A model generated the notes under the pieces. It was not told the origin of the DNA. It searched no databases and worked only from the letters and a program-made list of their open reading frames with translations. DNA of 48,265 nt from positions 1-48,265 of the forward strand of contig JAKDNM010000011.1 of the NCBI GenBank assembly GCA_030456445.1. Reading direction: 5' to 3'. Below are positions 16,726 through 26,898 of the stretch, one piece after another. The position numbers were made by a program, and so were the translations under genes. Every line of letters begins with the position of its first letter. Positions within the stretch are counted from its first letter, which is position 1. The DNA is from Hyphomicrobiales bacterium. GTDB taxonomy: Bacteria > Pseudomonadota > Alphaproteobacteria > Rhizobiales > Rhizobiaceae.

Positions 16726-18227
16726 TAGCCTTCGTAATGGTCGCGCACCAGGCGGTCGAGCAGCCTGACACCGAAGCCGGAAGCCCAGGACTGATTGATC
16801 TCGTTGGCGGGTGCTCCGAGCGCCGTGCCGGCTATGTCGAGATGCGCCCAGGGCGTATCCTTGACGAAGCGCTGCAGGAACTGCGCGGCAATGATCGCAC
16901 CGCCATGGCGGCCGCCGATGTTCTTCATGTCCGCGTTCTTGGACTCAATGAGCTTGTCGAATTCCGGTCCGAGCGGCATGCGCCAGACCCTTTCGGCGGT
17001 CTCGGCACCGGCTGCGGCCAGCCGTTCGGCCAGTTCGTCATTGTTGGAGAAGAGACCGGCATAGTGCGGCCCGAGCGCCACGATAATAGCGCCGGTCAAG
17101 GTCGCCAGATTGACCATGAACTTCGGCTGGAAACGGTCGGCGCAGTACCAGAGCGCGTCGGCCAGCACCAGCCGCCCCTCGGCATCGGTATTGAGCACCT
17201 CGATCGTCTGCCCCGACATGGAGGTGACGATATCGCCCGGACGCTGCGCATGGCCGTCGACGGCGTTCTCGACCAGGCCGACGATGCCGACGGCGTTCAC
17301 CTTCGCCTTGCGCGTGGCAAGCGCGTAAATCAGCCCGGTCACCGCGGCGGCGCCACCCATATCGCCCTTCATGTCCTCCATGCCGGACGCGGTCTTCATC
17401 GAGTTGCCGCCGGTGTCGAAGGTGACCCCCTTGCCGACGAAGGCCACCGGCTTCTCCCTGGCCTTTCCCCCGTCCCATCGCATGACCGCCAGCCGCGCCC
17501 CGCGCGGCGAGCCCTGCGCCACGCCGAGCAGCGAGCCCATGCCGAGTTTCCTCATCTCCTTCTCGGTGAGTATCTCGACCTTCACACCAAGCTTGGACAG
17601 TTCCTTGACCTTCGCTGCGAATTCAAGCGGGCCAAGCACGTTCGCCGGTTCGTTGACCAAGTCCCGCGCCAGGGTGACACCGCCGACAACGGCTTCGATG
17701 TCCTCGAATGCCTTCTTCGCAGCGGTTGCCGCCGGCGTAACGATCGTCACTTTCACCGTCCCGGTGCCGGCGCCGTTATCGTTGTCGTCGCATTGCGTCT
17801 TGTAACGGTCGAAGCGATAGGCCCGAAGCAGGATGCCCATGGCCATCTGCGCGGCCTCGGCGCCGCCGATCTCCGTGCCCCGCAGCGAAAGGTGGATCGC
17901 TACCTTCGCGGCCTTGCCGAACTTGCCGCAGATCTGCCCGCCAAGACGCGCCCAGTCATTCTCGGTGATGGTGCGGAGATCGCCGACACCGACGATAAGA
18001 ATACGGTCGGCCGGGGAGTCCGCAGGCGCGACGATATCCAGCGTCGCCATCGATTTTCCCTTGAATTCCGTGACACGCATGGCGCGTTCGACGGCGTCGG
18101 CGGCTATCAAGGCAGCCCCGTCGGCAAGCCCGCCATCCTCCGTGGCGAGCAAAACCGTCAGTCCCGCACTTGCCCCTGGTGCCGCCTTCGGCGGGCGTGA
18201 GAACGAAATTTCGATCTTGCGTGACAT
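16725..18227 (-). CDS. pepA: Leucyl aminopeptidase (M17)
   Basis: 500-residue cytosolic metallo-aminopeptidase that removes N-terminal residues from peptides, in the hexameric M17 family. Residues 1-160 are the N-terminal macro-like domain; the C-terminal catalytic domain shows metal ligands and catalytic residues in order: [15 protein letters not shown] (Lys/Asp), MKGDMGGAA (Asp) and the signature [14 protein letters not shown] (Asp, Glu, catalytic Arg; about residues 340-355). Length is typical. The start is [13 protein letters not shown] at 18227. A 405-bp spacer separates it from divergent lptF. In E. coli PepA also binds DNA; whether that holds here is not visible. It is followed by a repeat and holC. 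Confidence 0.96.
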   Translation of the reverse strand: MSRKIEISFSRPPKAAPGASAGLTVLLATEDGGLADGAALIAADAVERAMRVTEFKGKSMATLDIVAPADSPADRILIVGVGDLRTITENDWARLGGQICGKFGKAAKVAIHLSLRGTEIGGAEAAQMAMGILLRAYRFDRYKTQCDDNDNGAGTGTVKVTIVTPAATAAKKAFEDIEAVVGGVTLARDLVNEPANVLGPLEFAAKVKELSKLGVKVEILTEKEMRKLGMGSLLGVAQGSPRGARLAVMRWDGGKAREKPVAFVGKGVTFDTGGNSMKTASGMEDMKGDMGGAAAVTGLIYALATRKAKVNAVGIVGLVENAVDGHAQRPGDIVTSMSGQTIEVLNTDAEGRLVLADALWYCADRFQPKFMVNLATLTGAIIVALGPHYAGLFSNNDELAERLAAAGAETAERVWRMPLGPEFDKLIESKNADMKNIGGRHGGAIIAAQFLQRFVKDTPWAHLDIAGTALGAPANEINQSWASGFGVRLLDRLVRDHYEG

Positions 18228-18632
18228 CTGATCTGTAACCCGTGCAATGATTCCGGAGTTGATGCGCCGATCTTGGGGGTTTCAGGCGCAAACGCAAGCC
18301 TTTTGCCGCCGGGGTCCTTCTCCGCAAGGGCCGTTCCGGATTCCGGTAAGTAGTTGTGCGCCCTTTGGCTGCAACGTCGATCGATGCCAGTTGCAGCATC
18401 TGGCTAACAGCTTCCCGTCATCATCCGAATCGACCCAACGGATTGAAATACAAGATTGAATTTGCGATGGAGCAATCATTATGAAATTTTTAACCGTGCT
18501 CGTTCGCCCATTTTTAGCCAATCTCCCGTTCCATGCGCCATCAAGGTGGGTATGGCGGTCGCGTATCGTCGTGGCGGCGCAGGAGCGTGGTCCATTGCGT
18601 TCGAGCCGGACGGCGGGTTGGTACATACCGGT
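18228..18632. promoter_or_regulatory. Divergent pepA / lptF intergenic region (405 bp)
   Basis: A gap between divergent genes, with no gene of ordinary length. It contains an AT-rich stretch on the lptF side (18440-18500) with GATTGAAATACAAGATTGAA, which may hold the lptF promoter, although I could not assign a -35/-10 pair. It also contains a 51-codon frame at 18481-18636 described separately. No hairpin of note was seen. Confidence 0.4.
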
Positions 18633-18636
18633 ATGA
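18481..18636 (+). CDS. Possible 51-aa leader ORF coupled to lptF
   Basis: ATG at 18481 with a well-placed GGAG Shine-Dalgarno (8-nt spacing) opens a 51-codon frame: MKFLTVLVRPFLANLPFH, then Arg-rich WRSRIVVAAQERGPLRSSR. It stops at TGA 18634-18636, so its stop overlaps the lptF start as ATGA, a typical translational-coupling arrangement. lptF has no obvious ribosome-binding site of its own. Against this, codon use is not clearly coding and I recognise no family. Alternatively it is chance in a long 5' leader. Confidence 0.28.
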   Translation: MKFLTVLVRPFLANLPFHAPSRWVWRSRIVVAAQERGPLRSSRTAGWYIPV

Positions 18637-19829
18637 AGCTGATAGAGCGCTATATTTTCCGACGCGTCCTGGCGCTCACGCTGACGACGCTTTGCGCGAC
18701 CACGGCTATCGTGCTGACGACGCAGGTTCTGCTGCGCGTCAACATCCTGACGGAATCGGGCGAGTCGCTCACCACGTTTCTGAAGCTTGCCCTGTTCCTC
18801 GTCCCGGCCATGGCAATGCTGGTGATGCCGTTCGCGCTCCTGATCGGCGCGTCGCAGAACCTCAACGCGATGAACGGAGATTCCGAACTGGCGGTGATCG
18901 AAGCCTCGGGCGGTTCAAACCTGCTCATCGCCAAGCCGGTCATGCTGATCGCGGTCGCAATGACGCTCATCAGTCTCGGCTCGTCGCTTTTCGTGGAGCC
19001 CTGGTCGAACCGTCAGTTGCGCGAGATCGTCAGCGCCGCGAGCGCGGATCTCATGAGCTTCGCGGTGCAGTCGGGCACATTCAAGCGCGTCTCGAAAGAC
19101 CTTTACATCCAGATCGACCAGCAACTGCCCGGCGGCGATTTCGGCGGTATCTTCATCGTCGATCTGCGCGATCCGCAAATGCAGCTCATCTATTATGCCA
19201 AACGCGGCGCGATCCGCTCCGTCGACAGCGACAATTTCCTGCTTATGCAGCAGGGCGAAATTCAGCGTAAGAACCGCAAGACGAAACAGATATCGACGAT
19301 CACCTTCGCTTCCTATGCGCTCGACTTCGCCACCTTCGACAGCAGCCAGCGCACGACCACCTACTATCCCAAGGAGAGGAGCACAGCCTATCTCTTCTCC
19401 CCCGATCCGAACGACCCTGTCGTCAAGAATGTCCCCGACCAGATCCGCGGCGAAATCCACCGACGCTTCTCCGAATGGCTTTATCCGATGCTCTTCGGCC
19501 TGATCGCCGTCTATTTCGGCGGAGCCGCCCGCTCGAACAGGGATGAGCGGCTGTGGAGCCTGGGGCTCGCCGTGCTCATCGCGCTCGTCTTCCGCAGCAT
19601 CGGGTTCCTTGTGGTCGGCAATTCCGGAAAGAGCCTGACCCTCGCCATGCTCTGCTATCTGACGCCGCTTTCGGGGATCGTCATCTTCGGTACGCTCGTC
19701 TGCTTCCACAAGGCACCGAGGATCGCGCAGTCATGGGTCGACCGGGCCGGCGATCTTATCGATCATATTCGACGCCTTGCCTCATCCATCGGCCTCGTCT
19801 CCAGCCCCGGCGACGGCACGGGGAGCTAA
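18633..19829 (+). CDS. lptF: LPS export ABC transporter permease LptF
   Basis: 398-residue inner-membrane permease of the LptB2FG transporter, which extracts LPS from the inner membrane. YjgP/YjgQ-family layout: MKLIERYIFRRVLALTLTTL opening, helices 1-3 in the first 120 residues, a periplasmic beta-jellyroll of about 160 residues (TFKRVSKDLYIQIDQ, IYYAKRGAIRS), and helices 4-6 at the end. The start at 18633 (MKLIERYIF) is chosen over the frame from 18456 because it matches the family start. It is the first gene of lptF-lptG-lptD-surA-pdxA-rsmA and is followed two bases later by lptG. A possible short leader ORF overlaps its start. Confidence 0.95.
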   Translation: MKLIERYIFRRVLALTLTTLCATTAIVLTTQVLLRVNILTESGESLTTFLKLALFLVPAMAMLVMPFALLIGASQNLNAMNGDSELAVIEASGGSNLLIAKPVMLIAVAMTLISLGSSLFVEPWSNRQLREIVSAASADLMSFAVQSGTFKRVSKDLYIQIDQQLPGGDFGGIFIVDLRDPQMQLIYYAKRGAIRSVDSDNFLLMQQGEIQRKNRKTKQISTITFASYALDFATFDSSQRTTTYYPKERSTAYLFSPDPNDPVVKNVPDQIRGEIHRRFSEWLYPMLFGLIAVYFGGAARSNRDERLWSLGLAVLIALVFRSIGFLVVGNSGKSLTLAMLCYLTPLSGIVIFGTLVCFHKAPRIAQSWVDRAGDLIDHIRRLASSIGLVSSPGDGTGS

Positions 19830-19831
19830 CG

Positions 19832-20920
19832 ATGATCGGGCGTACGCTTTTTTGGTATTTTTTCCGCCGCTATCTGGTGTTCACCGTGCAGTTTTTCATA
19901 GGCGTGCTGATCATCTCCTATCTGGCCGATTTCACCGAATTCTCGCGGCGAACCTCCAGCCTGCCCAACTATTCGATCGGCCTTGCCATGCTGATTTCAG
20001 CTCTCAGGGTACCGCTGATCATCCAGACCGCCATCCCTTTCGTCATCCTGTTCTCCGCCATGGGCACCTTGATGGCGCTCAACCGCAAGCACGAACTGGT
20101 CATCGCTCGATCGACCGGCGTATCGGCGTGGCAGTTCCTGGCTCCACTTTGTCTGGCAAGCCTGCTGATTGGCGCTCTGACGGTACTGGTCTTCAATCCG
20201 CTGGCGGCGAAAGCGCTTTCACAGGCCGAACTGGTCGATGCCGCGATGCACGGGGTAGACCCCGCCTCCTCGAATGACGGCATCATCCCCTGGCTCAGGC
20301 AGCAAACAGACGAAGGCACCACGATCATAGGCGCCACCAAGACGGCCAACAGAGGTCAGTTGCTGAGCGACGCCACGTTTCTGAGGCTGGACAAGAACGG
20401 CTCCATCAGCGAGCGGATCGACGCGAAAACGGCAACGCTGGAAAAAGGCGCCTGGAAGCTGGAAGACGTCACGGAATACCGGTCCGGGAAAGAAGTCACC
20501 CACAAGGCATCGGCGATGGTGAAGTCCGGACTGACCCCGGAATTCATCGAAGAGACGCTGGCGGACCCCGAGACGATCCCCTTCTACGAACTGGGTCGGA
20601 AGGTTCGTGCCGCCCATTCTTTCGGGCTTAACGCGGGTGGATTTGCGATGCAGTACCACTCGCTGGTCGCGCTGCCGTGGCTACTGGTCGCAATGACCCT
20701 TATTGCGGCTACCGTGTCCATGCGCTTTGTGCGAATGGGGCAGTCGGCGCCCATGATTCTGGGTGGCATCGTGGCCGGGTTTCTGCTTTATGTCGTTTCG
20801 GTACTGGTCAAGGCCTTCGGAAGCGCGGGAATCGTGCCGCCCGTGGCAGCAGCCTGGTTCCCGGTAGTGGTAGCAATGTTTTTCGGGATAACCTTTCTGC
20901 TGCACAAGGAAGACGGTTGA
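19832..20920 (+). CDS. lptG: LPS export ABC transporter permease LptG
   Basis: 362-residue partner of LptF in the LptB2FG complex. MIGRTLFWYFFRRYLVFTVQFF opens the first helix; three N-terminal helices (LAMLISALRVPLIIQTAIPFVILFSAMGTLMALNRKHELVIARSTGVS covers helix 2 and the coupling segment to LptB), a periplasmic jellyroll (about 140-275), and three C-terminal helices. It begins two bases after lptF and its TGA overlaps the ATG of lptD by one base, so the three are one translational unit. The chosen start agrees with this spacing. The ATPase LptB is not encoded in this window. Confidence 0.95.
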   Translation: MIGRTLFWYFFRRYLVFTVQFFIGVLIISYLADFTEFSRRTSSLPNYSIGLAMLISALRVPLIIQTAIPFVILFSAMGTLMALNRKHELVIARSTGVSAWQFLAPLCLASLLIGALTVLVFNPLAAKALSQAELVDAAMHGVDPASSNDGIIPWLRQQTDEGTTIIGATKTANRGQLLSDATFLRLDKNGSISERIDAKTATLEKGAWKLEDVTEYRSGKEVTHKASAMVKSGLTPEFIEETLADPETIPFYELGRKVRAAHSFGLNAGGFAMQYHSLVALPWLLVAMTLIAATVSMRFVRMGQSAPMILGGIVAGFLLYVVSVLVKAFGSAGIVPPVAAAWFPVVVAMFFGITFLLHKEDG

Positions 20921-23334
20921 TGGGGAAAGCGGTGAACGGCAGGCCGGCCCGCCTGACGCGCCTTGTTGGCGCGACAGCGATGGCTTGCGTTCTTGCCGCC
21001 GCTCTCCTTCCGGCGGACACGACACGCGCGCAGATGCTCGGATCGAGCGCTGCGATCCCGCAAGGCGAGCAGATGCTGCTCGAGGCCGACAATCTTGTCT
21101 TCGACCGCGACAAGAACACCGTCACGGCCGTGGGCAACGTCCAGATCGAATATGGCGGCAACCACCTCGTTGCGCAGCGCGTGGTCTACAACCGGACGAC
21201 GCGCCGGGTTCTCGCCAACGGTAAAGTCGAAATCGTCGACAGGAAGAAGAACCATATCTTCGCCGACGAGATGGATGTCACCGACGATTTCCGCGATGGC
21301 TTCGTCAACGCGCTGCGCGCCGAAACGCCGGAAAAGACCTATATGGGCGCCGACAGCGCCGAGCGCGCCGGCGGGGCGGTGACCATTTTCAACCGCGGCG
21401 TCTACACCGCATGCGCACCATGCGAGGACAAGCCGAACAGGCCACCGGTCTGGCGCATCAAGGCCAAGACGATCGTGTGGAACGGCCAGTCCAAGACGAT
21501 CCGCTTCCTTCATTCGCGCTTCGAATTCTTCGGCCTGCCAATCGCCTATTTCCCGCAGTTCGAGATCCCCGATCCGACGGTCAAGCGGAAGACCGGACTG
21601 CTGACGCCGCGATTCTCGTTCAATGACAAGCTTGGCTTCGGCTACAGGCAACCCTTCTACGTAGCGCTGACGCCAACCTCCGATATCACGCTCTACCCGA
21701 CCTACTATGCGCATCAGGGCTTTTTCGGACAGGCTGAGTTCCGCCAGAAATTCAACAGCGGTTCCTACAGCATCACCGTCGCCGGGATCAATCAGCAGGA
21801 TCCCGGTGCGTTCGACGACCACAAAAATGGCCGCACATACTATAATCTCGATGGCGGCAAGCCCGGTGACCGGAACCATTGGCGCGGCATGGTCGGGACC
21901 AAGGGCAGGTTCGAGATCAACCCGCGTTGGACATTCGGCTGGGACGTGCTTACCCAGACGGACAAGGATTTTTCCCGTATCTACGGCGTCGATGGCTATA
22001 CCGACTACTATCGGCGCAACGAAGCCTATCTCACCGGCCTGAACGACCGAAACTACTTCGACCTGCGTTTCATGAAGTTCGACGTGCAGGAAAACACGAT
22101 CGACGACGCCAGCGGTCGCGACAACAAGCAGCCCTGGGTCATGCCGTCGCTGGATTACTCCTATACACCGGACGAGTCCGTGGCGGGTGGGGAACTGACC
22201 TTCAACGCGGGTATCCAGTCGCTTTACAGGTCGGAACTGGATGCATCCCCCTCCATCACGGCACCGCAGCGGATTTACGGGATCGACGGCTCGGACACGC
22301 GCTTTACGGCGGAAGCGAAATGGCGCCGCCAGTTCATCACAGATCTCGGTATCGTCATCACGCCATCGCTGGGGCTGCGCGGCGATGCGATCTACGCCAA
22401 TTATTCAGGGTCCAGCCTCACTGCCATCAACGCGATGGCTGGCGGCCTCGGTGTAGGAACCGATATCCGTTCCGACTACTATCGCTACATGGCGACGGCC
22501 GGGCTGGAAGTCGCCTGGCCGATCCTGTTTTCGAGCCCCGGCGCGTCTCACATAATCGAGCCGGTGGCGCAGATTTTTGCCCGGCCCGACGCACCTTATC
22601 AGGATACGCTCGGCATCCCCAACGAAGACGCCCAGAGCATGGTCTTCGATGCCACCAATCTTTTCGACGAGGATAAATTTTCCGGCTACGATCGGATCGA
22701 AGGCGGTACACGGGCCAATCTGGGCTTTCGCTATACAGGCAGCTTCGACAATGGCTGGAGCGCCAACGGCATATTCGGGCAGTCCTTCCAGCTTGCCGGA
22801 GATAATCCATACGCCGCGCCGGACATGGTCAACGCCGGCGCCTATTCCGGCCTCGACACGAATACCTCGGACTATGTGGCGCTCCTTGGCGTCACCAGTC
22901 CGAACGGGATTTCATTCGCGACCGCCGGCCGCTTCGACAAGGACAGCTTCGCTGCCCGTCGCCTCGAGGCCCGCGCAGGCTATACCAACCGTTCACTCTC
23001 GCTCGCCGCGCGCTACGCCTATATCGAGGCCCAGCCGCTCTATGGTTTCAGCAACGTGAATCGCCAACAGCTCACCGTCACCGCCGCGGCCAAATTCGCA
23101 CGTGACTGGCGGGTCTTCGGATCGTCGACTTACGATATGGAGAACAACGCGATCATATCCGATGCGTTCGGCGTCGGTTATCTCGACGATTGCTTCGGCT
23201 TCAATCTCGGGGTCGGACAATCGTATAATGTAACTTCGGGTGAACGGCGCACGAACGTCTCCTTCAATATCTCGTTCCGGACCATCGGCGACTTCGGCAG
23301 CAATACGGGGAGCCTGTTCTCTCAGCAGAACTAG
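20920..23334 (+). CDS. lptD: LPS-assembly protein LptD
   Basis: 804-residue outer-membrane protein that inserts LPS in the outer leaflet with LptE. A signal peptide (about 1-37, VGATAMACVLAAALLPADTTRA) is followed by the OstA/LptA-like N-terminal domain (about 45-170, with LLEADNLVFDRDKNTVTAVGNVQIEYGG), a short Cys-containing stretch (TACAPCED), and the C-terminal beta-barrel starting after FFGLPIAYFPQFEIPDP. The terminal residues VSFNISFRTIGDFGSNTGS fit a barrel end. The ATG at 20920 overlaps the lptG stop. Identity is well supported by domain order and position. Confidence 0.95.
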   Translation: MGKAVNGRPARLTRLVGATAMACVLAAALLPADTTRAQMLGSSAAIPQGEQMLLEADNLVFDRDKNTVTAVGNVQIEYGGNHLVAQRVVYNRTTRRVLANGKVEIVDRKKNHIFADEMDVTDDFRDGFVNALRAETPEKTYMGADSAERAGGAVTIFNRGVYTACAPCEDKPNRPPVWRIKAKTIVWNGQSKTIRFLHSRFEFFGLPIAYFPQFEIPDPTVKRKTGLLTPRFSFNDKLGFGYRQPFYVALTPTSDITLYPTYYAHQGFFGQAEFRQKFNSGSYSITVAGINQQDPGAFDDHKNGRTYYNLDGGKPGDRNHWRGMVGTKGRFEINPRWTFGWDVLTQTDKDFSRIYGVDGYTDYYRRNEAYLTGLNDRNYFDLRFMKFDVQENTIDDASGRDNKQPWVMPSLDYSYTPDESVAGGELTFNAGIQSLYRSELDASPSITAPQRIYGIDGSDTRFTAEAKWRRQFITDLGIVITPSLGLRGDAIYANYSGSSLTAINAMAGGLGVGTDIRSDYYRYMATAGLEVAWPILFSSPGASHIIEPVAQIFARPDAPYQDTLGIPNEDAQSMVFDATNLFDEDKFSGYDRIEGGTRANLGFRYTGSFDNGWSANGIFGQSFQLAGDNPYAAPDMVNAGAYSGLDTNTSDYVALLGVTSPNGISFATAGRFDKDSFAARRLEARAGYTNRSLSLAARYAYIEAQPLYGFSNVNRQQLTVTAAAKFARDWRVFGSSTYDMENNAIISDAFGVGYLDDCFGFNLGVGQSYNVTSGERRTNVSFNISFRTIGDFGSNTGSLFSQQN

Positions 23335-23406
23335 AACCGTGTCATCCTTTCGCCGCAGAAAGCCGCTTGTTTCAAGCTGCACGGCTATCGAACCAGGAAG
23401 TAGACA

Positions 23407-24336
23407 ATGAACCTGTTCAGGAACACTCTCGTGGCGGCGGGCCTGGCGGTTTTCTCCGTTTCCGCTGTCTCGGCGCCGATTTTCATCCCACGGGCCGCGC
23501 ATGCCAGCGAAGTGAAGGTGATCGTCAACAACATACCGATCACCACTTACGACATACAGCGCCGCGCCGCATTCCTGCGCCTCCAGCGTAAGCCGACTGC
23601 CGGCGCCAAGCAGGCGATGATCGACCAGACGCTTCACTGGATCGAATTACAGCGTCTGCACATCAATATTTCCGATCAGGTGGTGAACAAGGAATTCGCG
23701 GGCTTTGCCAAGAAGAACAAGATGACGACTGCCCAGCTTACGAAGGAATTGGACAGGGCCGGCGTCACGGCTGACCATTTCAAGAAGTACATGCGTGTCG
23801 AAATGGGTTGGGGACAGGCACTCAGGGCGCGTTTTCGGGCCGAAGGCGGCAATTCCGCCAGGGCTGCCGTGGAGGCGATGCTCAAGAAGGGCGGTGAAAA
23901 GCCCAAGGCGATCGAGTACAGGCTCCAGCAGGTGATCTTCGTCGTGCCGAAGAGGGAGCGCGGTGCGATCCTCGGAAAGCGCAAGCGCGAAGCCCAGGCT
24001 TTGAGGGCGCGTTTTACCGGATGCGACCAGACATATGAAATCACCAAAGGCCTGATAGACGTGACGGTGCGCGATCTCGGCCGGGTGCTCGCACCGGAAC
24101 TGCCGACCGACTGGGCCGAGCCGATCAAGAACACAAAATCGGGACAGGCAACCCCTGTCAGGGAAACCGAACGCGGCGTGGAATTCATCGGCATCTGTTC
24201 GGAACGGGAAGTTTCGGACGACCGCGTGGCGGAACTTGCTTTTCAGACCGACGAGAACCGCGACCAGAAGACCCAGGATCTCGCCAAGAAATACACAGAT
24301 GAGCTCCGCGGCAAGGCCGTCATCATTGAACGGTAG
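23407..24336 (+). CDS. surA: SurA-like periplasmic chaperone (SurA N-terminal domain, degenerate parvulin domain)
   Basis: 309-residue secreted protein. A signal peptide (about 1-34, ending AHA) precedes the SurA_N helical domain (about 36-150, with VKVIVNNIPITTYDIQRRAAFLRL), the part that binds unfolded outer-membrane proteins. The rest (about 170-285) resembles one parvulin-type PPIase domain (YRLQQVIFVVP, then GLIDVTVRDLGRVLAPELP and VEFIGICSER), but I see no second repeat, in contrast to E. coli SurA with about 430 residues. It lies between lptD and pdxA, the classic SurA position. The symbol is given by position and domain order. Confidence 0.85.
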   Translation: MNLFRNTLVAAGLAVFSVSAVSAPIFIPRAAHASEVKVIVNNIPITTYDIQRRAAFLRLQRKPTAGAKQAMIDQTLHWIELQRLHINISDQVVNKEFAGFAKKNKMTTAQLTKELDRAGVTADHFKKYMRVEMGWGQALRARFRAEGGNSARAAVEAMLKKGGEKPKAIEYRLQQVIFVVPKRERGAILGKRKREAQALRARFTGCDQTYEITKGLIDVTVRDLGRVLAPELPTDWAEPIKNTKSGQATPVRETERGVEFIGICSEREVSDDRVAELAFQTDENRDQKTQDLAKKYTDELRGKAVIIER

Positions 24337-24407
24337 CCACCCGTTCTGATAGATGATTTCTGCCGGGTGCCCTTCGCTCCGGCCGAAACTTTCTGCCGGA
24401 TGACAAT

Positions 24408-25424
24408 ATGGCTGTCCTAGCGCTGACATGCGGCGACCCCAACGGCATCGGCCCGGAAATCGCCGCCGAGGCATGGCGGCGACGCGAGCGCGAGCGTGTT
24501 CCAGCCTTCTATCTGCTCGGAGATCCGGAATTGCTGGCCGCCCGCGTGCGACAGGCCGGAAATCCGGTTCCGATCGTCGAAACCGACCCGTTGAAAGCAG
24601 GCTCCGCCTTCGCCGATGCGCTGCCGGTTGTTCCGCTTGAAAATACCTTCAGGGACGAAGCCGGCGCGGCCGATCCGGGCAACGCGCCGGGCATCGTCGA
24701 AGCGATTGAACGCGCGGTCGCCGATGTTCTTGAAGGCCGTGCCGACGCGGTCGTCACATGCCCCATCGCCAAGAAGAGCCTCTACGAGGCGGGATTCGGT
24801 TTTCCGGGCCACACGGAATTCCTTGCCGATCTGGCGGCGCGAGCCACCGGAGGCAACATTACGCCGGTCATGATGCTTGCCGGGCCTGATCTGCGTACCG
24901 TACCCGTGACCATCCACATTCCCCTGGCGGCCGTGCCGGGCATGCTCACAGAGGAGATGATCGTCGCGACGGGCCGTATCACGGCGCACGATCTTGCACA
25001 CCGCTTCGGCATCGCAAACCCACGACTGGCGGTCGCCGGCCTCAATCCGCATGCCGGCGAAGGCGGCACGATCGGACAGGAAGAGGATTTGATCGTCGGA
25101 CCCGCGATCGAAGTGCTCCGTGCCGAGGGCATCAACGCCTTCGGCCCTCTCCCAGCCGACACGATGTTCCACCCCGCCGCCCGCGCGCGCTACGACGCCG
25201 CGCTTTGCATGTATCACGATCAGGCGCTGATCCCGGCCAAGGCGCTCGCCTTCGACCAAGCGGTCAATGTGACGCTCGGCCTGCCCTTCATCCGGACTTC
25301 CCCCGACCACGGCACCGCCTTCGAGATCGCCGGCAAGGGCACCGCACGTCCCGACAGCCTGATCGCGGCGCTGAAGCTCGCGCGCACGCTTGCGGACTAC
25401 GAAAGCCGCGCGAGCGCACTATGA
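24408..25424 (+). CDS. pdxA: 4-hydroxythreonine-4-phosphate dehydrogenase PdxA
   Basis: 338-residue cytosolic enzyme that oxidises 4-phosphohydroxy-L-threonine with NAD in pyridoxal-phosphate synthesis. Motifs: [17 protein letters not shown] at the start, [23 protein letters not shown] (about 124-146), the metal/substrate site [15 protein letters not shown] (about 208-222) and [22 protein letters not shown] (about 267-288), with THR-binding [14 protein letters not shown]. Length is normal. ATG at 24408 is the only in-frame start close to the family beginning. It shares four bases (ATGA) with rsmA, so translation is coupled. Confidence 0.97.
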   Translation: MAVLALTCGDPNGIGPEIAAEAWRRRERERVPAFYLLGDPELLAARVRQAGNPVPIVETDPLKAGSAFADALPVVPLENTFRDEAGAADPGNAPGIVEAIERAVADVLEGRADAVVTCPIAKKSLYEAGFGFPGHTEFLADLAARATGGNITPVMMLAGPDLRTVPVTIHIPLAAVPGMLTEEMIVATGRITAHDLAHRFGIANPRLAVAGLNPHAGEGGTIGQEEDLIVGPAIEVLRAEGINAFGPLPADTMFHPAARARYDAALCMYHDQALIPAKALAFDQAVNVTLGLPFIRTSPDHGTAFEIAGKGTARPDSLIAALKLARTLADYESRASAL

Positions 25425-26248
25425 GCCCGGATGGCCTGCCGCCTCTTCGTGAAATCATCCAGCGCCATGGCTTAGCGGCAAAGAAATCCCTCGGCCAGAA
25501 TTTCCTGCTCGACCTGAACCTCACTGGAAAGATCGCTCGGGCGGCCGGAGACCTCGCCTCATCCACCATCGTTGAAATCGGCCCGGGTCCCGGCGGGCTG
25601 ACGCGCGCGCTGCTTTTCAACGGCGCGGCAAAAGTGATTGCCATCGAACGCGACGAGCGCTGCCTGCCTGCGCTGGAAGAAATATCCGCTCACTATCCCG
25701 GCCGGCTGGAAATCGTTGCGGCGGATGCGCTAAAGACCGATCCTGCCGTTCTTGCCCATGGGGAGAGGCCGGTCCGTATCGTCGCCAACCTGCCCTACAA
25801 TATCGGCACCGAACTCCTGATCCGCTGGCTGACGACTGCAAGATGGCCCCCCTTCTACGCGTCGATGACACTGATGTTCCAGCGCGAGGTGGCCGAACGC
25901 ATCGTGGCGAAGCCCGGCGCGGGCGCCTATGGCCGCCTCGGCGTGCTCGCCGGGTGGCGGACGGAGGCGAAGATTCTTTTCGACGTGCCCCGCCAAGCCT
26001 TTACGCCACCGCCCAAGGTTACCTCTTCGGTGGTGCAGCTCAGCCCCCGCGAGGCGCCGCTGAAGGTCGATCTCTCCGCGCTCGAACGGATGACGCGCGT
26101 CGCCTTCGGCCAGCGCCGCAAGATGCTGAGGCAGAGCCTGAAGCCGCTCGGCGGCGATGCTCTCCTCGCCGCCGCGGGCATCGACGGAACGCGAAGGCCG
26201 GAGACGCTTTCGATCACGGAATTCGCCGCGCTCGCCAATGCGACCTAG
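25421..26248 (+). CDS. rsmA: 16S rRNA (adenine1518-N6/adenine1519-N6)-dimethyltransferase RsmA
   Basis: 275-residue SAM-dependent methyltransferase that dimethylates two adjacent adenines in the 3' hairpin of 16S rRNA. Seen: [11 protein letters not shown] (SAM-binding helix), motif [15 protein letters not shown], motif [13 protein letters not shown], the target-base-binding FQREVAERI and the C-terminal domain with [15 protein letters not shown] at 25421 overlaps the pdxA stop, and the open frame further upstream is shadow. Its stop codon TAG lies in a CTAG that also encodes the gmk stop on the opposite strand. Also called KsgA. Confidence 0.97.
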   Translation: MSPDGLPPLREIIQRHGLAAKKSLGQNFLLDLNLTGKIARAAGDLASSTIVEIGPGPGGLTRALLFNGAAKVIAIERDERCLPALEEISAHYPGRLEIVAADALKTDPAVLAHGERPVRIVANLPYNIGTELLIRWLTTARWPPFYASMTLMFQREVAERIVAKPGAGAYGRLGVLAGWRTEAKILFDVPRQAFTPPPKVTSSVVQLSPREAPLKVDLSALERMTRVAFGQRRKMLRQSLKPLGGDALLAAAGIDGTRRPETLSITEFAALANAT

Positions 26249-26895
26249 GCTGGCTGCTCAGCAAGCAGGCCGGACACGAAATCGAACAGCCCTGGGCGAC
26301 GGTCGCGGCGAAGACGCTCGGCGCTCGCGATTGCGCGAACGGCAGAGAAAGCCCGGTCGAGATCGTCATTGACGACCACATAGTCATATTCTCGCCAGTG
26401 CTCGATCTCGATCCGCGCATTCTTCAATCGCGTCTCGATGTTCGCATCGGAATCCTCGGCACGTCGCTTCAGTCGTGATTTCAGTTCATGCATGGAGGGT
26501 GGAAGGATGAAAATCGCAACGATATCGGCCCGCATCTTCTCGTTGAGTTGCACCGCGCCTTGCCAGTCGATGTCGAACAGCATGTCGCGGCCAGCCGCCA
26601 TGGCTGATTCGGCCGCCTCGCGCGGCGTCCCATACAAATTACCATGCACTTCCGCCCATTCGAGGAGAGCGTCTGAATCGCGCAGCCGCTCGAATTCGCG
26701 CCGCGAGACGAAATGGTAATGGACCCCGTCGATCTCGCTGGCGCGGCGCGGGCGCGTCGTGACGCTGACGGAAAGCTCCAGCGACGGGTCGCTTTCAAGC
26801 AGGTTGCGCGCGATCGTCGACTTTCCCGCCCCCGAGGGGGAGGAAAGCACCAGCATCAGCCCACGCCGGCGGATGGCGGACGCATCTTGTGCCAT
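26245..26895 (-). CDS. gmk: Guanylate kinase
   Basis: 216-residue enzyme that phosphorylates GMP to GDP with ATP. P-loop [12 protein letters not shown] (about 18-29), GMP-binding residues in [21 protein letters not shown] (about 43-63), the [12 protein letters not shown] stretch (about 75-87), and the lid/C-terminal [17 protein letters not shown] are clear. Length is typical. It is the last gene of the fabD-fabG-acpP-fabF-mltG-yicC-gmk series, starting three bases after the yicC stop, so it is probably co-transcribed with it. Its end overlaps the convergent rsmA by four bases. Confidence 0.97.
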   Translation of the reverse strand: MAQDASAIRRRGLMLVLSSPSGAGKSTIARNLLESDPSLELSVSVTTRPRRASEIDGVHYHFVSRREFERLRDSDALLEWAEVHGNLYGTPREAAESAMAAGRDMLFDIDWQGAVQLNEKMRADIVAIFILPPSMHELKSRLKRRAEDSDANIETRLKNARIEIEHWREYDYVVVNDDLDRAFSAVRAIASAERLRRDRRPGLFDFVSGLLAEQPA

Positions 26896-26898
26896 GCG

